Shown: positions 23,249 to 37,741, counted from the first letter of the stretch. The stretch: DNA of 51,680 nucleotides from Tieghemiomyces parasiticus (GCA_027575765.1 JANBPT010000240.1:1-51680); one strand, 5' to 3'. Translations and numbers: made by a program. The notes: generated by a model from the letters alone, not told the origin.

Positions 23249-24520
23249 CTAGTCAGAGGGCGTGAGGACGCGCAGAATGTCGGTGAGGCTGACGATACCT
23301 ACGACCCGGCCAGACGTGGTGAGGGGAAGGGTGGGGGCGGTGGTGTCAGCGATAGGTAGATGGAGGGCGGTCGCCACGGAATGGGAGTGGGACTTGGTCA
23401 GGCCATGGCGCACGGTGGCGCCTGGCGGGGAAGTGGCCACTGGGATGGTAGTGGGTGGGGTGGTTCCAGTGTGGCTCGTGGATGCCGTACCCGCCAGGTG
23501 ATTGCTGTTGCTGCTGCTCTTGTTGTTGTTGTTGCTGCCACCGCCACCATGGGTTGGTGACGTAGTAGGTGAGGACCCACCGGTATTGACGGTGACCCAA
23601 AGCCGATGGGCACGGGTGGCAGCCAGGAGAGCGATGGAATGCCGGAGGGAACTGTTCGGGGATACGCAAAACACCGTGGCCTTATCCTCGCCGTCGATAG
23701 TCCCCTGTTCAATGTGGGCGTACCGGATGAGTTCCAGACACGTGCGCCACAAAAACTGGTGCTGCCGCTTCTTCATTACGTACTTGATGTCGGTGAGCGA
23801 GATATTACCCAGGAGTCCGGCGCTTTCGTCCGAGTCGACCACTGCCAGCGACGTCACGCCGTAATCTACCATGGCCTTCATAGCGTCCATCACCATGCTG
23901 TCGGCGTTAACGGTGAACACGGCCGTCTCGGCTAGTTTGAGATCCTGCAACGACTGCGCAGCCAACTCGCGCAACGGGGTGAAACGGTCCAGGTTCTGGT
24001 CCAAAAACTTGATGACAGTCGACTGCGAAATAATTCCCTCGATACGCTGCCCGTCGTCGCTCACCACGGCCATGCGGTGCGTGCCGTAGCCGAAAATGGC
24101 CACCACATGGCTCAGCGTGGTATCTGGTACGATGGAGTAGAACGGGTTTTGGGTTGACAGGTCGGACGCTAGCCGCACGGGCACCTGCTGCATCTGCGCG
24201 GCCTTGCGGATCAGGGTCTTTACTTCCAGGGTTTGCTGGGGCGGCGGGATACCCGTACGATTCAACACGATGAGCAGGTAGGTGATAAGGTCTCGGTAGT
24301 CAAACATGCCAATGTAGGCCTGGGCGTGGCTGTCGTAGATGGGGGCCGAGCTGATACCTTTCTCGATGAGGATCTGACAGGCGTCCTCAATAGGTAACTC
24401 CGAATCGATCTCGATGACCTGTTGGTGTTGCACAAGTTGCTTGGCTGGTATCAGGGTCCAGTCTTGGCTGGGCGACTTGGGCGAGGAGCCCGCGGAGGTA
24501 TCTGAGTAGGTAGGGTCCAT
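23249..24520 (-). CDS. Four-CBS-domain protein (AMPK-gamma/Sds23-like), CBS4 interrupted
   Basis: An intronless gene of 423 residues with two Bateman pairs of CBS motifs, the fold that binds adenine nucleotides in AMPK-gamma/Snf4 and related sensors. CBS1 spans about residues 35-90 (ILIEKGISSAPIYDS, then YIGMFDYRDLITYLL). CBS2 spans about 125-190 (FGYGTHRMAVV, then IEGIISQSTVIKFL). CBS3 spans about 195-255 (MVDYGVTSLAVVDSDE, then LLGNISLTDIKYVM). CBS4 starts near 278 (HRLWVTV at about 305-311) and resumes with GRVVGIVSLTDIL at about 403-415. Roughly 90 Ser/Asn/Thr/Gly/His-rich residues sit between its two halves. The start ATG (MDPTYSD) was preferred over an upstream TTG. I cannot decide between a true AMPK-gamma subunit and an Sds23-type or other fungal paralog. 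Confidence 0.85.
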   Translation of the reverse strand: MDPTYSDTSAGSSPKSPSQDWTLIPAKQLVQHQQVIEIDSELPIEDACQILIEKGISSAPIYDSHAQAYIGMFDYRDLITYLLIVLNRTGIPPPQQTLEVKTLIRKAAQMQQVPVRLASDLSTQNPFYSIVPDTTLSHVVAIFGYGTHRMAVVSDDGQRIEGIISQSTVIKFLDQNLDRFTPLRELAAQSLQDLKLAETAVFTVNADSMVMDAMKAMVDYGVTSLAVVDSDESAGLLGNISLTDIKYVMKKRQHQFLWRTCLELIRYAHIEQGTIDGEDKATVFCVSPNSSLRHSIALLAATRAHRLWVTVNTGGSSPTTSPTHGGGGSNNNNKSSSNSNHLAGTASTSHTGTTPPTTIPVATSPPGATVRHGLTKSHSHSVATALHLPIADTTAPTLPLTTSGRVVGIVSLTDILRVLTPSD

Positions 24521-25410
24521 GGTCAAACGTAGTATATGCGGGGTGGTAGCAGAGAGGGGCGACGATAGTGAAGAGGGGATGGTGCTAAGAGACGCAATGA
24601 GGGGTTCAAATAAATAGGGTTGCTAGCAATGGACCGACGAAGAAAAGGCCAAGTGCGTGATAAGGCTGGGAGGGGGGAAGGAATTTGGAAAGATGCGGGA
24701 ATAGAGGTGACGAATGGAGTAGGCGTATCTAGAACCTGGAGAGGCAAGGGCAAGAACTGGGAAGAGAGGGGGGGCGAGGAAGAGGAAGCAGGCCGGGTGA
24801 GACCATAGGTCTATGCACCTACGCGGCGCGTGGTTCCAGCGTGACAGGCAAAACAGCGGGTTACGGCTATCGAGGGATATCGGCCCCGATGACGACAAAG
24901 GGCCGCCGAACATTTCTCCATCCGCCCTTCCCCAACGAGTCACGTCTACCAGCGTGGGACAAGGACCAGGGTGGGTGGAAAACGGGTGGGTGTGGGTGGG
25001 GGAGGGGAGGCCAGGACGATGGATTGTGGCGCCTTCCCCTACGAGGAACGATAGTGCGACGGTGGAGCCAGCCCGTACTAGGCGCACAATGGAGCAGGGT
25101 GCCAATATCCTCGAAGCTAGGCTCAAGCGTCTATGGGAAATCGACTTAATGGCTAGCGCAGGGAGGGGGGACTCTGACGGACGTCGGCGTTCTCTAGTCG
25201 CACTGATTATGGTGCACTTGAAGACACTGAATTTGGAGGTGATTTAAAGGGCCAAGGGAGAGGGGTCAATTGGAACGGTCGAGTGATTGGCACTGCTCCT
25301 TCCCCTCAACCAACTCTCGGTGGACCCTGGTGAGTTTAGCCATTAGAGGAGGTTGGGTTTAGCCCATTCCAGCCTGGATGTGTTGGGTCCCCGCCTGCAC
25401 ACACCACATC

Positions 25411-25464
25411 AAAGCCGGCCTTTGGTGGCCTAGAGAACAAACGACAGGTCACCCAGCCGGCTTT
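25411..25464. repeat. Inverted repeat, 9-base arms
   Basis: AAAGCCGGC at 25411-25419 is matched by GCCGGCTTT at 25456-25464, with a 36-base spacer. No flanking duplication or coding frame suggests a mobile element. Confidence 0.6.
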
Positions 25465-27262
25465 AGTCCTCGTCAACGAGGGCCTAAGGGGGTGAACTGG
25501 CCATCACCCCTTTCGGTCGGCCCACCAACTAACCGACCACCGCCCCACTACACGTAAGCACCAGCATATGGACACGACACAGAGTCAGGCCTGGACCTGC
25601 GCTATATGTGCGACTCGCTGCAGCTATCGAACGGTGGCCGCAGGGTACGTCCATGCCGATGGCAGAGCCTTGCCGCGAGTCGCCAGCACCGCCTGTACCT
25701 AAACGAGCGGGGCCCTGGCGGCCACGCAACAGCCCCCAGGGACCGCCAGTGCCACGGATGGGAGGTGGGCAGCTGGGCTCTCAGGTCTGTGTAACCTAGC
25801 ATACTTTAATGCCACTACGTGAATCCAATCACTATGACCTGTGCACTACGGGAGGTCAGCTCTCATGCACGACAATGAATGCCTCGCGCACACACCACTA
25901 GTTCCGCTGGCCCAAGCCTCTCGCTAGCTAGACACTGACTACCACACCACCATCTATACCGGAAAACCCTATTAGCCTTGCTATGCGGCTTGTATACATA
26001 ATACGAAACACCCCCCTTCAAGGGCCATTTCCCCCCTCGTATCCCAAGGCACCCAGCCTCATGAACCCGATCACAGCCGTCCTTCCCCTACTTCGCAATT
26101 TGCGCCACTAACTTTGGCACCAATTGTCCGACGCTTGTGCAGTGGCCAGGTGTTCAAGACTGTGGTGGGGACCCCGAGTGTATGCCGTTTGTGGGCATAT
26201 CGTCGAAACCGTCACCGTTATGCTAAATGCGGTACATAGTGGACAGTATGCTCATGTACGCATCCAGTGAGGCCTCTCGGCGCGACCCCTGCCCTAGGTG
26301 GGCAGTCGGGGTAAAGGACAGTAGACCGCCTACTATGGAGGCCTGGGTCCAGGTGCTGCCCAGTCCGACTATCGCCTTTGATACTGTGGTCGCTGGCGAC
26401 GCGGTGGAGGTGGGGGATGGGGCGTATCGCTTAATCCGCCAGGGCCGGCTCCTGGTCTTACGATTTCTCGAGTGCATCGACCGTAGCATGCTTACCCAGC
26501 GCCGATCTCGGCTGGGCCTTCAGCTGTGAACTGATGGTCCCGAGATCACCTGGTCGCGCACCGTAGTAGCGAAATGCCGCACCATGGCGCCATCGAATGG
26601 CCGTGGCGGAGAGCGGGCGCCTTGCCTCACAAGCCGGTCGGCAGGGCACCTTTCCCACCTCCCTCATGCTAATCCCTACGAGACCTGTCGACAGTCTGGA
26701 GTCCTCCCCTCGCATATTGCAATCACCGCTGCAGATATATGGAAAGCCACCAGACAATTCATCGCCTAGAGTGCAATCCCAGCATGTGTGGAAACGAAGG
26801 CCACCCGCCAGGTCGCCATATCGCTCCAACTGCAACAGCGCAGAGTGTCTCGGGAAATCTGCAGGAGAAGAGCCAAAGGTGGCGGCGGCTGGACCAGGGG
26901 TAGGTCGCGGGACTGTCCCAGCTTGCCGAACACAGGTTGCGGAACGTTTGGCCGTCTCGTGGTGGCTGGCCATGTCTCTGTATAGCGTCCCGGATTGATG
27001 CGTTAGCCTGCTCCATGATCTGGGTTCTTCGTGGGCACCGCCATCTGCCTCTTCTCTCCCTCCCCTTCTCAGGCCCCGTCGAGCCTCTCATTTGCTTTCA
27101 TCACCATTATGCCAGGTGTGCTTTGCATAACAGGGAGGAAGGGGGGAAAGGAGGCCTGATTCGCCGGGATAATTAGTATCCGTGATGTAAGGAAGGCTTC
27201 AGCTCGGCAGTTTGCTGCTTCTCCCCCAATCTACACCCGGACGAGGCCGAGCGTCGCGCGCA

Positions 27263-27270
27263 TATATAGA
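27263..27270 (+). promoter_or_regulatory. Candidate TATA element of the leucine fusion gene
   Basis: TATATAGA in a GC-rich setting, 280 bases before the ATG, on the coding strand. It would give a leader of about 250 bases. A GGTAAGAG at 27364 and CACACAG near 27477-27483 could bound a leader intron, but this is not secure. Confidence 0.45.
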
Positions 27271-27542
27271 GCGGCCCGGCCTGCCACGACTCCTCGTCTC
27301 TCACCTGCTTAGCTACGACCCACCCGCAGTCCACCTCGTACGAATTACCATCCCACCGTCGTGGTAAGAGTCACGTCCATTCCCTACTTAGTTTTTAATC
27401 CGTCCACCACTCACCTAGCCCACGCTTTGGCTGCCAACTACTTCCGCCATCATAATTCACGTCTACTGTGTCCCTCCACACAGCTTAATAATCCCTCTTC
27501 ACCGCTTTAGTCCACCAAGCCCCAGCCCGTAATTGCGTTACA

Positions 27543-30500
27543 ATGGTTGCTCAAGGGAGCCCCAAGGTCTTCAAGATCGCCGTCCTGGCTGGTGACGGCA
27601 TCGGTCCGGATGTGACCAACGAGGCCCTCCGCGTCCTGGAATTTGTAGCCCACAAGCGTGCCGACGCCCGTAACTTTCGCCTGGCATTCAAGCACGTCCT
27701 GGCCGGTGGAGTTGCTGTGGATGCCCACGGTCACTCGTGTCCGCCCGAGACCTTGGCCGCCGCGCAGGAAGCCGATGCTGTGTTCCTCGGCGCCATCGGG
27801 GGCCCGCAGTGGCCCCGCCCCATCGACCCCAATGATCTGTCCAAGGGTTACGGCCCCCGCGCCGAGGCAGGCATGCTGGCCCTCCGCAAGATTCTGAACA
27901 TTTACGCCAACATTCGCCCCGTGAACTTCATCAGCAAGTCCCTAATCGAGTCGTCCCCCATCAAGGAGGATATTGTGCGCGGGACCGAGTACATCATCGT
28001 CCGTGAGCTCATCGGCGGTGTTTACTTCGGCGAACGCAAGGAGGGTGACGAAGACGGCCATGCCTACGACACGATGCCTTATTCTACCGAGGAGATTCAG
28101 CGCATCACCCGCTGTGCCGCTCAGCTCGCCTTGCAGTCCACCCCCCCGATGGCCATTCACTCCATCGACAAGGCCAACGTCCTGGCCACCTCCCGGCTCT
28201 GGCGCCGGGTGGTCACCGAGACGATCGAGAAGGAGTTCCCCACTCTCCAGCTTGACCATCATCTTGTGGACTCGGCCGCCATGCACATGATCCGCAACCC
28301 TAAGATGCTCAACGGTGTCATTCTCACTGAGAACATGTTTGGCGACATCCTTAGCGACGAGGCCAGTGTGATCCCCGGTAGCCTGGGTCTCCTGCCCTCG
28401 GCTTCACTGAGCGAGTTACCCGAAGAAGGTAAGCTGTGCAGGGGGCTCTACGAACCTATTCACGGTTCCGCCCCAGACATCGCGGGGCAGGGCATCGCCA
28501 ACCCCGTGGGTGCCATCCTCAGTGCTGCCATGCTACTCCGCTACAGTATGGGCCTGGAGGCCGAGGCCAACGCTGTCGAGCAGGCCGTGCGCAAGGCCAT
28601 TGACAACGAGGTGTACAACGGTTACAATGTGCGTACCCGCGATCTGGGTGGCTCGGCCACGACTGTCGAGATGGGCGATGCCGTCCTGCGTGCCCTGGGC
28701 CCGCTGCTCAACGGGCTCAATGCTGCCGACCGTGACAACGTCTCCATGCCGCGCTCGCTGCTTTTTGACCGGCCGGCCAGCCGCCGCCCAATGACCATCT
28801 GCGAGAAGATCCTGGCACACAACGCCGTCAACCTCCCGGCCCCGGGTCACGTGGCACCCGGCGACATGATCTGCGCCCGCGTGGAGTGGACCGTGTCATC
28901 CGAGGCGTCTCTAGTGGGTATGAATAAGACCTACGATGCCATGGGTCGTCCAGGTATCAACCGTAACGATCGGATGTGGCTCGCCATCGACCACACGGTG
29001 GACCCGCGGGTCATGGACCAGCCCCGCGTGCAGAGCATCGTCAAACTGTCGGCTGATTTCGCCGACGAGACGGAGGTAGTCGACTACTACGGTCCCAATT
29101 ACACTATCATCCATACCGAATTTTATCGCGAACGTGCCCAGCCCGGCCAGATCGTCATCGGTGCTGATTCCCACACCTGCTCCGCCGGTGCACTCGGCGC
29201 CCTGGCCCTGGGTCTGGGCGCTGCCGACGTTGTCATGCCCCTGGTGACCGGCGAGACCTGGTTCAAAGTGCCTGAGACCCTCAATATCCGGTTCGAAGGC
29301 AAGCCCCGCTTCGGGGTCAGTGGTAAGGACATTATCCTGTACGTCCTGGGCAAGCTTAAGCGTAACACCGTTGCGATGGAGCGGACGGTTGAGTTTACCG
29401 GTCCGGGTGTGCGTCACATGAGCTGCGATACGCGGTTCGCCGTCGCCAACATGACCACCGAGTTCGGTGGCATCGCTGGCGTCTTTGAGGCCGATGAGGT
29501 CACCGCCGCCTTCATCTCCAAGCGCACCAACCCGGAGCACAAGAACTCGCCCCTCTACTTCCGCGCCGACCCGGACTGCGAGTACGCCGAGACGTATACG
29601 ATCAACCTCGATGACGTTACCCCCCTGGTGGCCCTGTACCCTTCGCCCGACAACGTGGTGCCTGTGACCGAGACCCTGGGCATGAAGCTGGACGGCGTCT
29701 TCATCGGAGCCTGTACCACCGCCGAAGAGGATCTCATTATGGGTGCCCTAGTGTTGGAGGCTGGCCTCAAGGCTGGCAAGGTGGCCGCGCTAGGTAAACG
29801 CCGCGTCACCCCCGGTTCCGTCCCGATTCTGGCCAAGCTGCGCCGCCTGGGTCTTCTGGCCGTGTACGAGAAGGCCGGCTACGACATTGGCGCCCCGGGC
29901 TGCTCGTACTGCATTGCCATGGCCGCCGACCGCGCGCTGGACGGCGAGATCTGGCTCAGTTCCCAGAACCGCAACTTCCAGAACCGCATGGGTCCAGGAA
30001 GTATCGCCAACCTAGCCTCCGCAGCGACCGTTGCTGCCTCCAGCTTCGACATGACCGTGACCGACCCTTCCGAACTGCTGGGCGCCATCGACCGCACCCG
30101 CTTCCAGAAGATGCTGGAGCTGTGGCTCGAGAAGCCCGTCGAATCTGTGGTCGTGTCTGAGCCCAACCCGGCCCCCCATGACGAAGGACCCGATGCCTCT
30201 GAATCCTCTGCCCCCGACACTGCCAACCCCAACGTAGTCGAATCCACGGCCCTCCCCAAGACCATCGCGGGCCGCATCCAGCGCTTCGGTGCCAACGTCG
30301 ATACCGACCAGATCATTCCGGCGATGCACTGTGGGTCCTTCGCTGAGGAGGAACTCGGCCGCAACTGCTTTATCCTAGTCCGCCCGGAATTCCGCGAGCG
30401 TGTCAAGGAAGGCCGTAGCATCATCGTGGCCGACGAAGGTTTCGGATCAGGATCCTCCCGCGAGGAAGCCCCGCGTGCCCTTCGGGCCGCGGGCGTCAAG

Positions 30501-30884
30501 GCAGTCATTGCCAAGTCGTTTGCCTTTATCTACGCCCGTAACCAGCCCAACATGTCCCTGCTAGGCATTGTCATGAAGGATCCCAAGTTCTACGAGCTGG
30601 CCAGCGAGGATGCTGAACTCAGTATCGACGTTCCCCGCCGGGTCGTGAGCGTCGCCGGCCAGGAGTTCCCCTTCACCCTGTCCCTTATGGAGGAACGCCT
30701 GCTAGCCGGCGGTGGTGTCACCGCCATGTACGATAAGTACGGATCGCGTCTGTTCCGGGCTGCCATTTCCGACCACCCTGAGAAGTACGCCGGGTGCGGC
30801 CGCGGGAAGAATGCCGGTGGGGTCAAGGACGAAAAATTGGCCGACAGCTGCGATACTGCCACCCAGGCCGTGCTCTCCTGGTAA
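27543..30884 (+). CDS. Fused 3-isopropylmalate dehydrogenase and isopropylmalate-isomerase-like protein
   Basis: One uninterrupted frame of 1113 residues joins two leucine-pathway enzymes. Residues 1-391 are a complete Leu2/LeuB dehydrogenase, which oxidatively decarboxylates 3-isopropylmalate with NAD. Visible are [29 protein letters not shown], the catalytic Tyr161 ([11 protein letters not shown]) and Lys210 (SIDKANVLA), metal ligands Asp243, Asp268 and Asp272, and the nucleotide loop with His307 ([10 protein letters not shown]). After a linker of about 25 residues, 417-860 form a LeuC/aconitase large part with GADSHTC (Cys546) and the cluster ligands Cys724 (GACTTAEED), Cys787 and Cys790 (GCSYC), plus [12 protein letters not shown]. 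An acidic linker leads to a LeuD-like swivel part (905-1085) with [10 protein letters not shown] at 918 and GSGSSREEA at 968. No mitochondrial presequence is seen, which fits a cytosolic enzyme. Isopropylmalate as substrate of the second half is inferred; its usual recognition loop differs. Confidence 0.93.
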   Translation: MVAQGSPKVFKIAVLAGDGIGPDVTNEALRVLEFVAHKRADARNFRLAFKHVLAGGVAVDAHGHSCPPETLAAAQEADAVFLGAIGGPQWPRPIDPNDLSKGYGPRAEAGMLALRKILNIYANIRPVNFISKSLIESSPIKEDIVRGTEYIIVRELIGGVYFGERKEGDEDGHAYDTMPYSTEEIQRITRCAAQLALQSTPPMAIHSIDKANVLATSRLWRRVVTETIEKEFPTLQLDHHLVDSAAMHMIRNPKMLNGVILTENMFGDILSDEASVIPGSLGLLPSASLSELPEEGKLCRGLYEPIHGSAPDIAGQGIANPVGAILSAAMLLRYSMGLEAEANAVEQAVRKAIDNEVYNGYNVRTRDLGGSATTVEMGDAVLRALGPLLNGLNAADRDNVSMPRSLLFDRPASRRPMTICEKILAHNAVNLPAPGHVAPGDMICARVEWTVSSEASLVGMNKTYDAMGRPGINRNDRMWLAIDHTVDPRVMDQPRVQSIVKLSADFADETEVVDYYGPNYTIIHTEFYRERAQPGQIVIGADSHTCSAGALGALALGLGAADVVMPLVTGETWFKVPETLNIRFEGKPRFGVSGKDIILYVLGKLKRNTVAMERTVEFTGPGVRHMSCDTRFAVANMTTEFGGIAGVFEADEVTAAFISKRTNPEHKNSPLYFRADPDCEYAETYTINLDDVTPLVALYPSPDNVVPVTETLGMKLDGVFIGACTTAEEDLIMGALVLEAGLKAGKVAALGKRRVTPGSVPILAKLRRLGLLAVYEKAGYDIGAPGCSYCIAMAADRALDGEIWLSSQNRNFQNRMGPGSIANLASAATVAASSFDMTVTDPSELLGAIDRTRFQKMLELWLEKPVESVVVSEPNPAPHDEGPDASESSAPDTANPNVVESTALPKTIAGRIQRFGANVDTDQIIPAMHCGSFAEEELGRNCFILVRPEFRERVKEGRSIIVADEGFGSGSSREEAPRALRAAGVKAVIAKSFAFIYARNQPNMSLLGIVMKDPKFYELASEDAELSIDVPRRVVSVAGQEFPFTLSLMEERLLAGGGVTAMYDKYGSRLFRAAISDHPEKYAGCGRGKNAGGVKDEKLADSCDTATQAVLSW

Positions 30885-32078
30885 TACATCCTCGTTGAAA
30901 GATGCGTGGTCTTTTAACCTGTCCGGCAGATTATTGTGATGGAGAGCTCATCACCACTCACTCGACGGTGAACGGCCACTTATTTATCAAAGCTTTGCAA
31001 TTAAATCACAATTAAGCCATGCATGATCGTCATTAGTCAATAATAACTATATTTTGCACACAGCTAGGGGGAATGGGTGGGTCATAAGCCCAGTAATATG
31101 TCGCCACGTCCGCACGCTGGCAGATTGCGTGTCCAATCGTCCGCCGGAATACACATTTAGAGAACAGCTGACTGCGGTTGATCCGCAGTCGTGCGAGGTG
31201 TGCGTTAAGGCGCTGTTGGAGCATGGTGGCCCCCTTACCAATCGACCTATCTGACCAGGTTAATGTGTTAGGGCAAAACCGTCCAAGTAGTCGGCCAAAT
31301 AGCTCTGTAGGACCACTGTTTAAGCTCATTGGTTTCGCCTGGTTTCCCAGGGGTGAAAGTGAGGGGCGATGGCGGGGTGGGGGGAGAGAGAGGAGTACGG
31401 TTTGCATATCATCCACGTCCTAAGGGTGGCGAAGCTTCTTTAAGGGACTCCAGCATCCATCAGATATTTTTGCCCATCATTCGTGAACGGGGAGGCAATC
31501 TCCCACCCGATCCCTCCACTCCCTATGTACCCTCTTCCGCGGGCGTGGGCCTTGCGCCCTGGCACCTGACTCCGCAGCGCTTAGAGTGGCGAGGGGGGTG
31601 AGGGTGGCAGGCCTGGCCCCGCTGCACGTAGCTTCGCCATCCTTCCGTGGGGTGTCTAACCTCTCCCCTTCCCCTCCCACCCTGGTCCATACGACGACAT
31701 GTCCGCAGCGGAGTGGCCGTTATTCCCCTCATCCCGTTCCAATGGCTAGAGCATACACGGGCCCATCACATCGGTTGGGCCATAGTCTCACAGCTTCCTA
31801 ACCTACCGCCCACCACTCCCTCTTGCCTTATCCCACCTCATCGCCAACCTTCCCCGCCTCTCCTCCCCCCTTAGGTTTTGTGTCGTGACTTGTTCGACTC
31901 GTGCTGCGCAGATTAGTCATCGTTCACATCCCTTCTCTTTCCTTCGTCCTTCTACCACTCTTTCCCCCACCTCTACTTGACTCCGCATCGCAGCCTCACA
32001 AGAGCTGCATCGTTCCTATTTTCTCAACTCTGTAATTTCTATTATCATATCCCTCGATTCACGCTCTCCTACCTTGCC
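30885..32078. other. Intergenic region, leucine fusion gene to CDC48
   Basis: No supportable gene. An A/T-rich block near 30980-31060 probably holds the 3' signals of the leucine gene. The right part (about 31850-32078) is pyrimidine-rich, as in other leaders of this window. Confidence 0.5.
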
Positions 32079-34901
<2,823 letters not shown>

Positions 34902-36126
34902 ACTGCCTAGAGTTCACCATTCCCTGCTCTCTTTCTCTCTCCTGTTTTTGCCCGTTCCTACTTGGCGATTTATTTCGTTTTTTTAGTTGCCTATCGCTTT
35001 GTCCTTCGACTCCTAGGCGAGGGTGTGAACCTCTCCGACCCCGTTTTTTGTAGATGGCTGTCCTGCCACCCCAATCGTGAGTAAACCTTTAGTTTGGTGA
35101 CACATGATGAAATGAGTGGTTTTGGTTGGAGAATAGTAGTGCCTTTATCTGTAATCCGGACCACTTTGGTGTCCACCTGGTGGTTCATCTGACCTAGGCC
35201 TGTCACCTGTGACTACTTTGCCTCAGTTGGCCTGGCCGGTCGGGTGGGTGAAGCCCCCCCCCCCCTCCTTCTCCCTGTATGGCGAGAAATGACCATGACA
35301 GCGTGATGCCTGTCTCGATGAACGTTGTCCTGGTGTCTGGCTGAGGGAAGGACAGGGCCTACCCATGGCAACTGCCTTGGGTATCAGGAGATAGGCAGGG
35401 GCACCGCTCTGGTCAATGTCTTTTACCTGGGTCATCAGCCATAGTTCGTGCCTGAGACTAATTATTGGCGATGACTGGCACCAAGAACCGTCCAGCACAT
35501 CTGAGCCGCTGGACCTGAACCGCCAAGCCAGGGCAAGATGGGAGGGCTCGGATGCGGCCAACGGTTAATACCCGACCATAGACCCGCCGAACGCGGAGGC
35601 CACCCTTGTGGTTGGGGGATGTTCAATGTATCTGTCCTGCGACATGGTAGTCCGATTGCTTTTCAGCTCGACCGGCCCGGCTATCGGCTGGGACTGCTGC
35701 TGCTGCGAACCTTTCCCACCGGCCAAGCCTGGTTCCCACGCCCGGCAATGTGGCGCCCTGATGGTCCCATGGCAATAGCGACCAAGCTACACCGCCCAAG
35801 CGTACCCTTACCGAGAGACCAGGGCCTGCAAAGCCCCTTGGTGCATGGCACGCAAGATCCCCCGCGACCTCGCCCTCCCTGTTGCGGGCTTCCCGGCCTC
35901 AACCCTTGCTCTCTCTCGCATCCGCCGTCACAAACCACCCCCTCCCTCCCTGGCCTGCCCCCTTCTTCCCGCTTCTTCTACCTTAGCCCCCTACTTCCCC
36001 CCTCCCTGTCCCTATGCTAATCTACCGGCCCTGCCTCTGACCCAACCTTTAACTGTCTCCACAACCTCTTCCACTTTACTCTAAATACCAGTCGATTCCA
36101 TTACACTCCGCACCCGAACTTCCACC
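34902..36126. other. Intergenic region, CDC48 to dipeptidase gene
   Basis: No supportable gene. A Pro/Ser/Leu-rich open frame at 35538-36020 reflects a C-rich pyrimidine leader upstream of the dipeptidase and lacks any domain. Confidence 0.5.
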
Positions 36127-37741
36127 ATGTCGCTTGAACAGTTTTTCCAGGCCATCGACGCCAACCAGGACATTTACGTCCAGCGGCTCAAGGAGATCGT
36201 GGCCATCAAGAGCGTAAGCGGTGAGCCCGAGCATCGCTCCGATACCATCCTCATGGGCGAATGGCTCCTTGCTGAGCTCGAACGTCTGGGCGCCACGTAA
36301 GTTGCCCGCTTGTTAGGGGTGTTGCACCACGTCACGCAAAGAGCCCATCCCCAGGTTGACGATTTACAGCACCACTTCGCTACTCCCCCCCGGCCTTTAT
36401 GCGCTGACCGATTCGCCCGCCTTATTACTACCTCTTCCCCTCCTCTCCTGATTGGCCCCCCCTCTCCCCGTCGTGTCCAGCACCAAGCGGGTTGAGCCCG
36501 GCGTGCAGAAGGTGAATGGCCGTACTCTCCCGCTACCTCCCGTGGTCCTGGCTACCTACGGCGAGGACCCGGCCAAGAAGACCGTGCTGATCTACGGCCA
36601 CTACGACGTTCAGCCCGCCCTCAAGGAGGACGGCTGGAATACCGACCCGTTCACCCTCACTGAGGACGCCGAGGGCCGCCTGCTGGGCCGTGGTGCTTCC
36701 GACGACAAGGGCCCCGTCCTGGGCTGGCTTTGCGCCCTCGAGGCTCACCAGCAGCTGGGCCGAGACCTCCCGGTCAACCTCAAGTTCTGCTTCGAAGGTA
36801 TGGAAGAGAGTGGCAGCGAGGGTCTGGACGCCATCATTGTGCGTGAAGCCCATGACTATTTCCGCGGCGTGGATTGCGTGTGCATCAGCGACAACTACTG
36901 GCTGGGTAAGACTAAACCCTGTCTGACCTACGGGCTTCGTGGCGTCAGCTACTTTATGATGTCGATCAAGGGCCCCGCCGCCGACCTCCACTCGGGGGTG
37001 TTTGGTGGGACTGTACACGAGCCTATGACTGACCTAGTCCACCTTATGAGCCGGCTGGTCGATCCCCAGGGTCGGATTTTGGTCCCCGGGATCATGGACC
37101 AGGTGGCGCCGCTGACCGAGGAAGAGCAGCATACGTACGAGGGCCTGGAGTTTGGCTTGTCGGACCTACGTGGGGCCCTGGGCGCCAACACCGAGATCCA
37201 CGCGAACGTCAAGGATATTCTCATGCACCGCTGGCGCTACCCATCGCTGTCGCTGCACGGCATTGAAGGTGCTTTCTACGCCCCAGGTTCCAAGACGGTG
37301 ATCCCGGCCAACCCGATTGGCAAGTTCTCGATCCGTACGGTGCCCAACATGGAACCGGCCCAGATCACCCAGTTGGTGAAGGACTACTTGCACGCCGAGT
37401 TCGCCAAGCTCAACAGCAAGAACGTACTGGAGGTCACCTGCGACCACGAGGGCCGCCCCTGGGCGAGTTCCCCCGACCACTGGAACTTTGTAGCCGGCGC
37501 CCGTGCCGTCGAACAGGTCTTCCAGTGCAAGCCCGATCTCACCCGTGAAGGGGGGTCGATCCCCGTCACTCTCACTTTCCAGGACGCCCTGCAAAAGAAC
37601 GTCCTGCTGCTGCCCATGGGCGCTTGTGACGACGGGGCTCACTCCATCAACGAGAAGGTCGACCGCCGCAACTTCATCGAAGGCATCAAGCTTTATGGCG
37701 CCTATTTCCACGAGCTGGCCCGCGTCAAGACCAACGAGTAA
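36127..37741 (+). CDS. DUG1: M20-family cysteinylglycine dipeptidase (Dug1/CNDP2 type)
   Basis: A cytosolic metallopeptidase that cleaves Cys-Gly and other dipeptides, in yeast as part of glutathione breakdown. Two exons, 36127-36296 and 36481-37741, give 476 residues, close to the family norm. The metal-site residues of the M20 fold are all present: His97 (YGHYDVQPA), Asp131 with the following Asp (GASDDKGP), Glu165 and Glu166 (GMEESGSEG), Asp194 (CISDNYW) and His444 (DDGAHSINEKVDR). The dimerisation (lid) domain includes KGPAADLHSGVFGGTVHEP. The ATG has a good context (TCCACCATGT). The intron has a GTAAGT donor and a long pyrimidine tract before CCAG. Which dipeptides it prefers cannot be told from sequence. 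Confidence 0.96.

Larger units (their letters stand above)
24521..27542. other. 3-kb stretch without a supportable gene; leucine-gene promoter at its right end
   Basis: Short frames on both strands (for example around 24620-25250 and 26220-27000) have no recognisable domain and no codon bias. A 9-base inverted repeat lies at 25411-25464. The right end holds the upstream region of the leucine fusion gene, with a TATATAGA at 27263-27270 and a pyrimidine-rich leader. I saw no exact Leu3 site (GCCGGNNCCGGC) or Gcn4 site (TGACTCA) there. Confidence 0.5.

Noticed and set aside
26458..26973. 171-codon minus-strand frame in the gap before the leucine gene
   Set aside because: No domain, no bias, and competing frames on the other strand.
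27658..30939. Several secondary frames inside the leucine fusion gene on both strands
   Set aside because: All are out-of-frame shadows of the intact 1113-residue frame.
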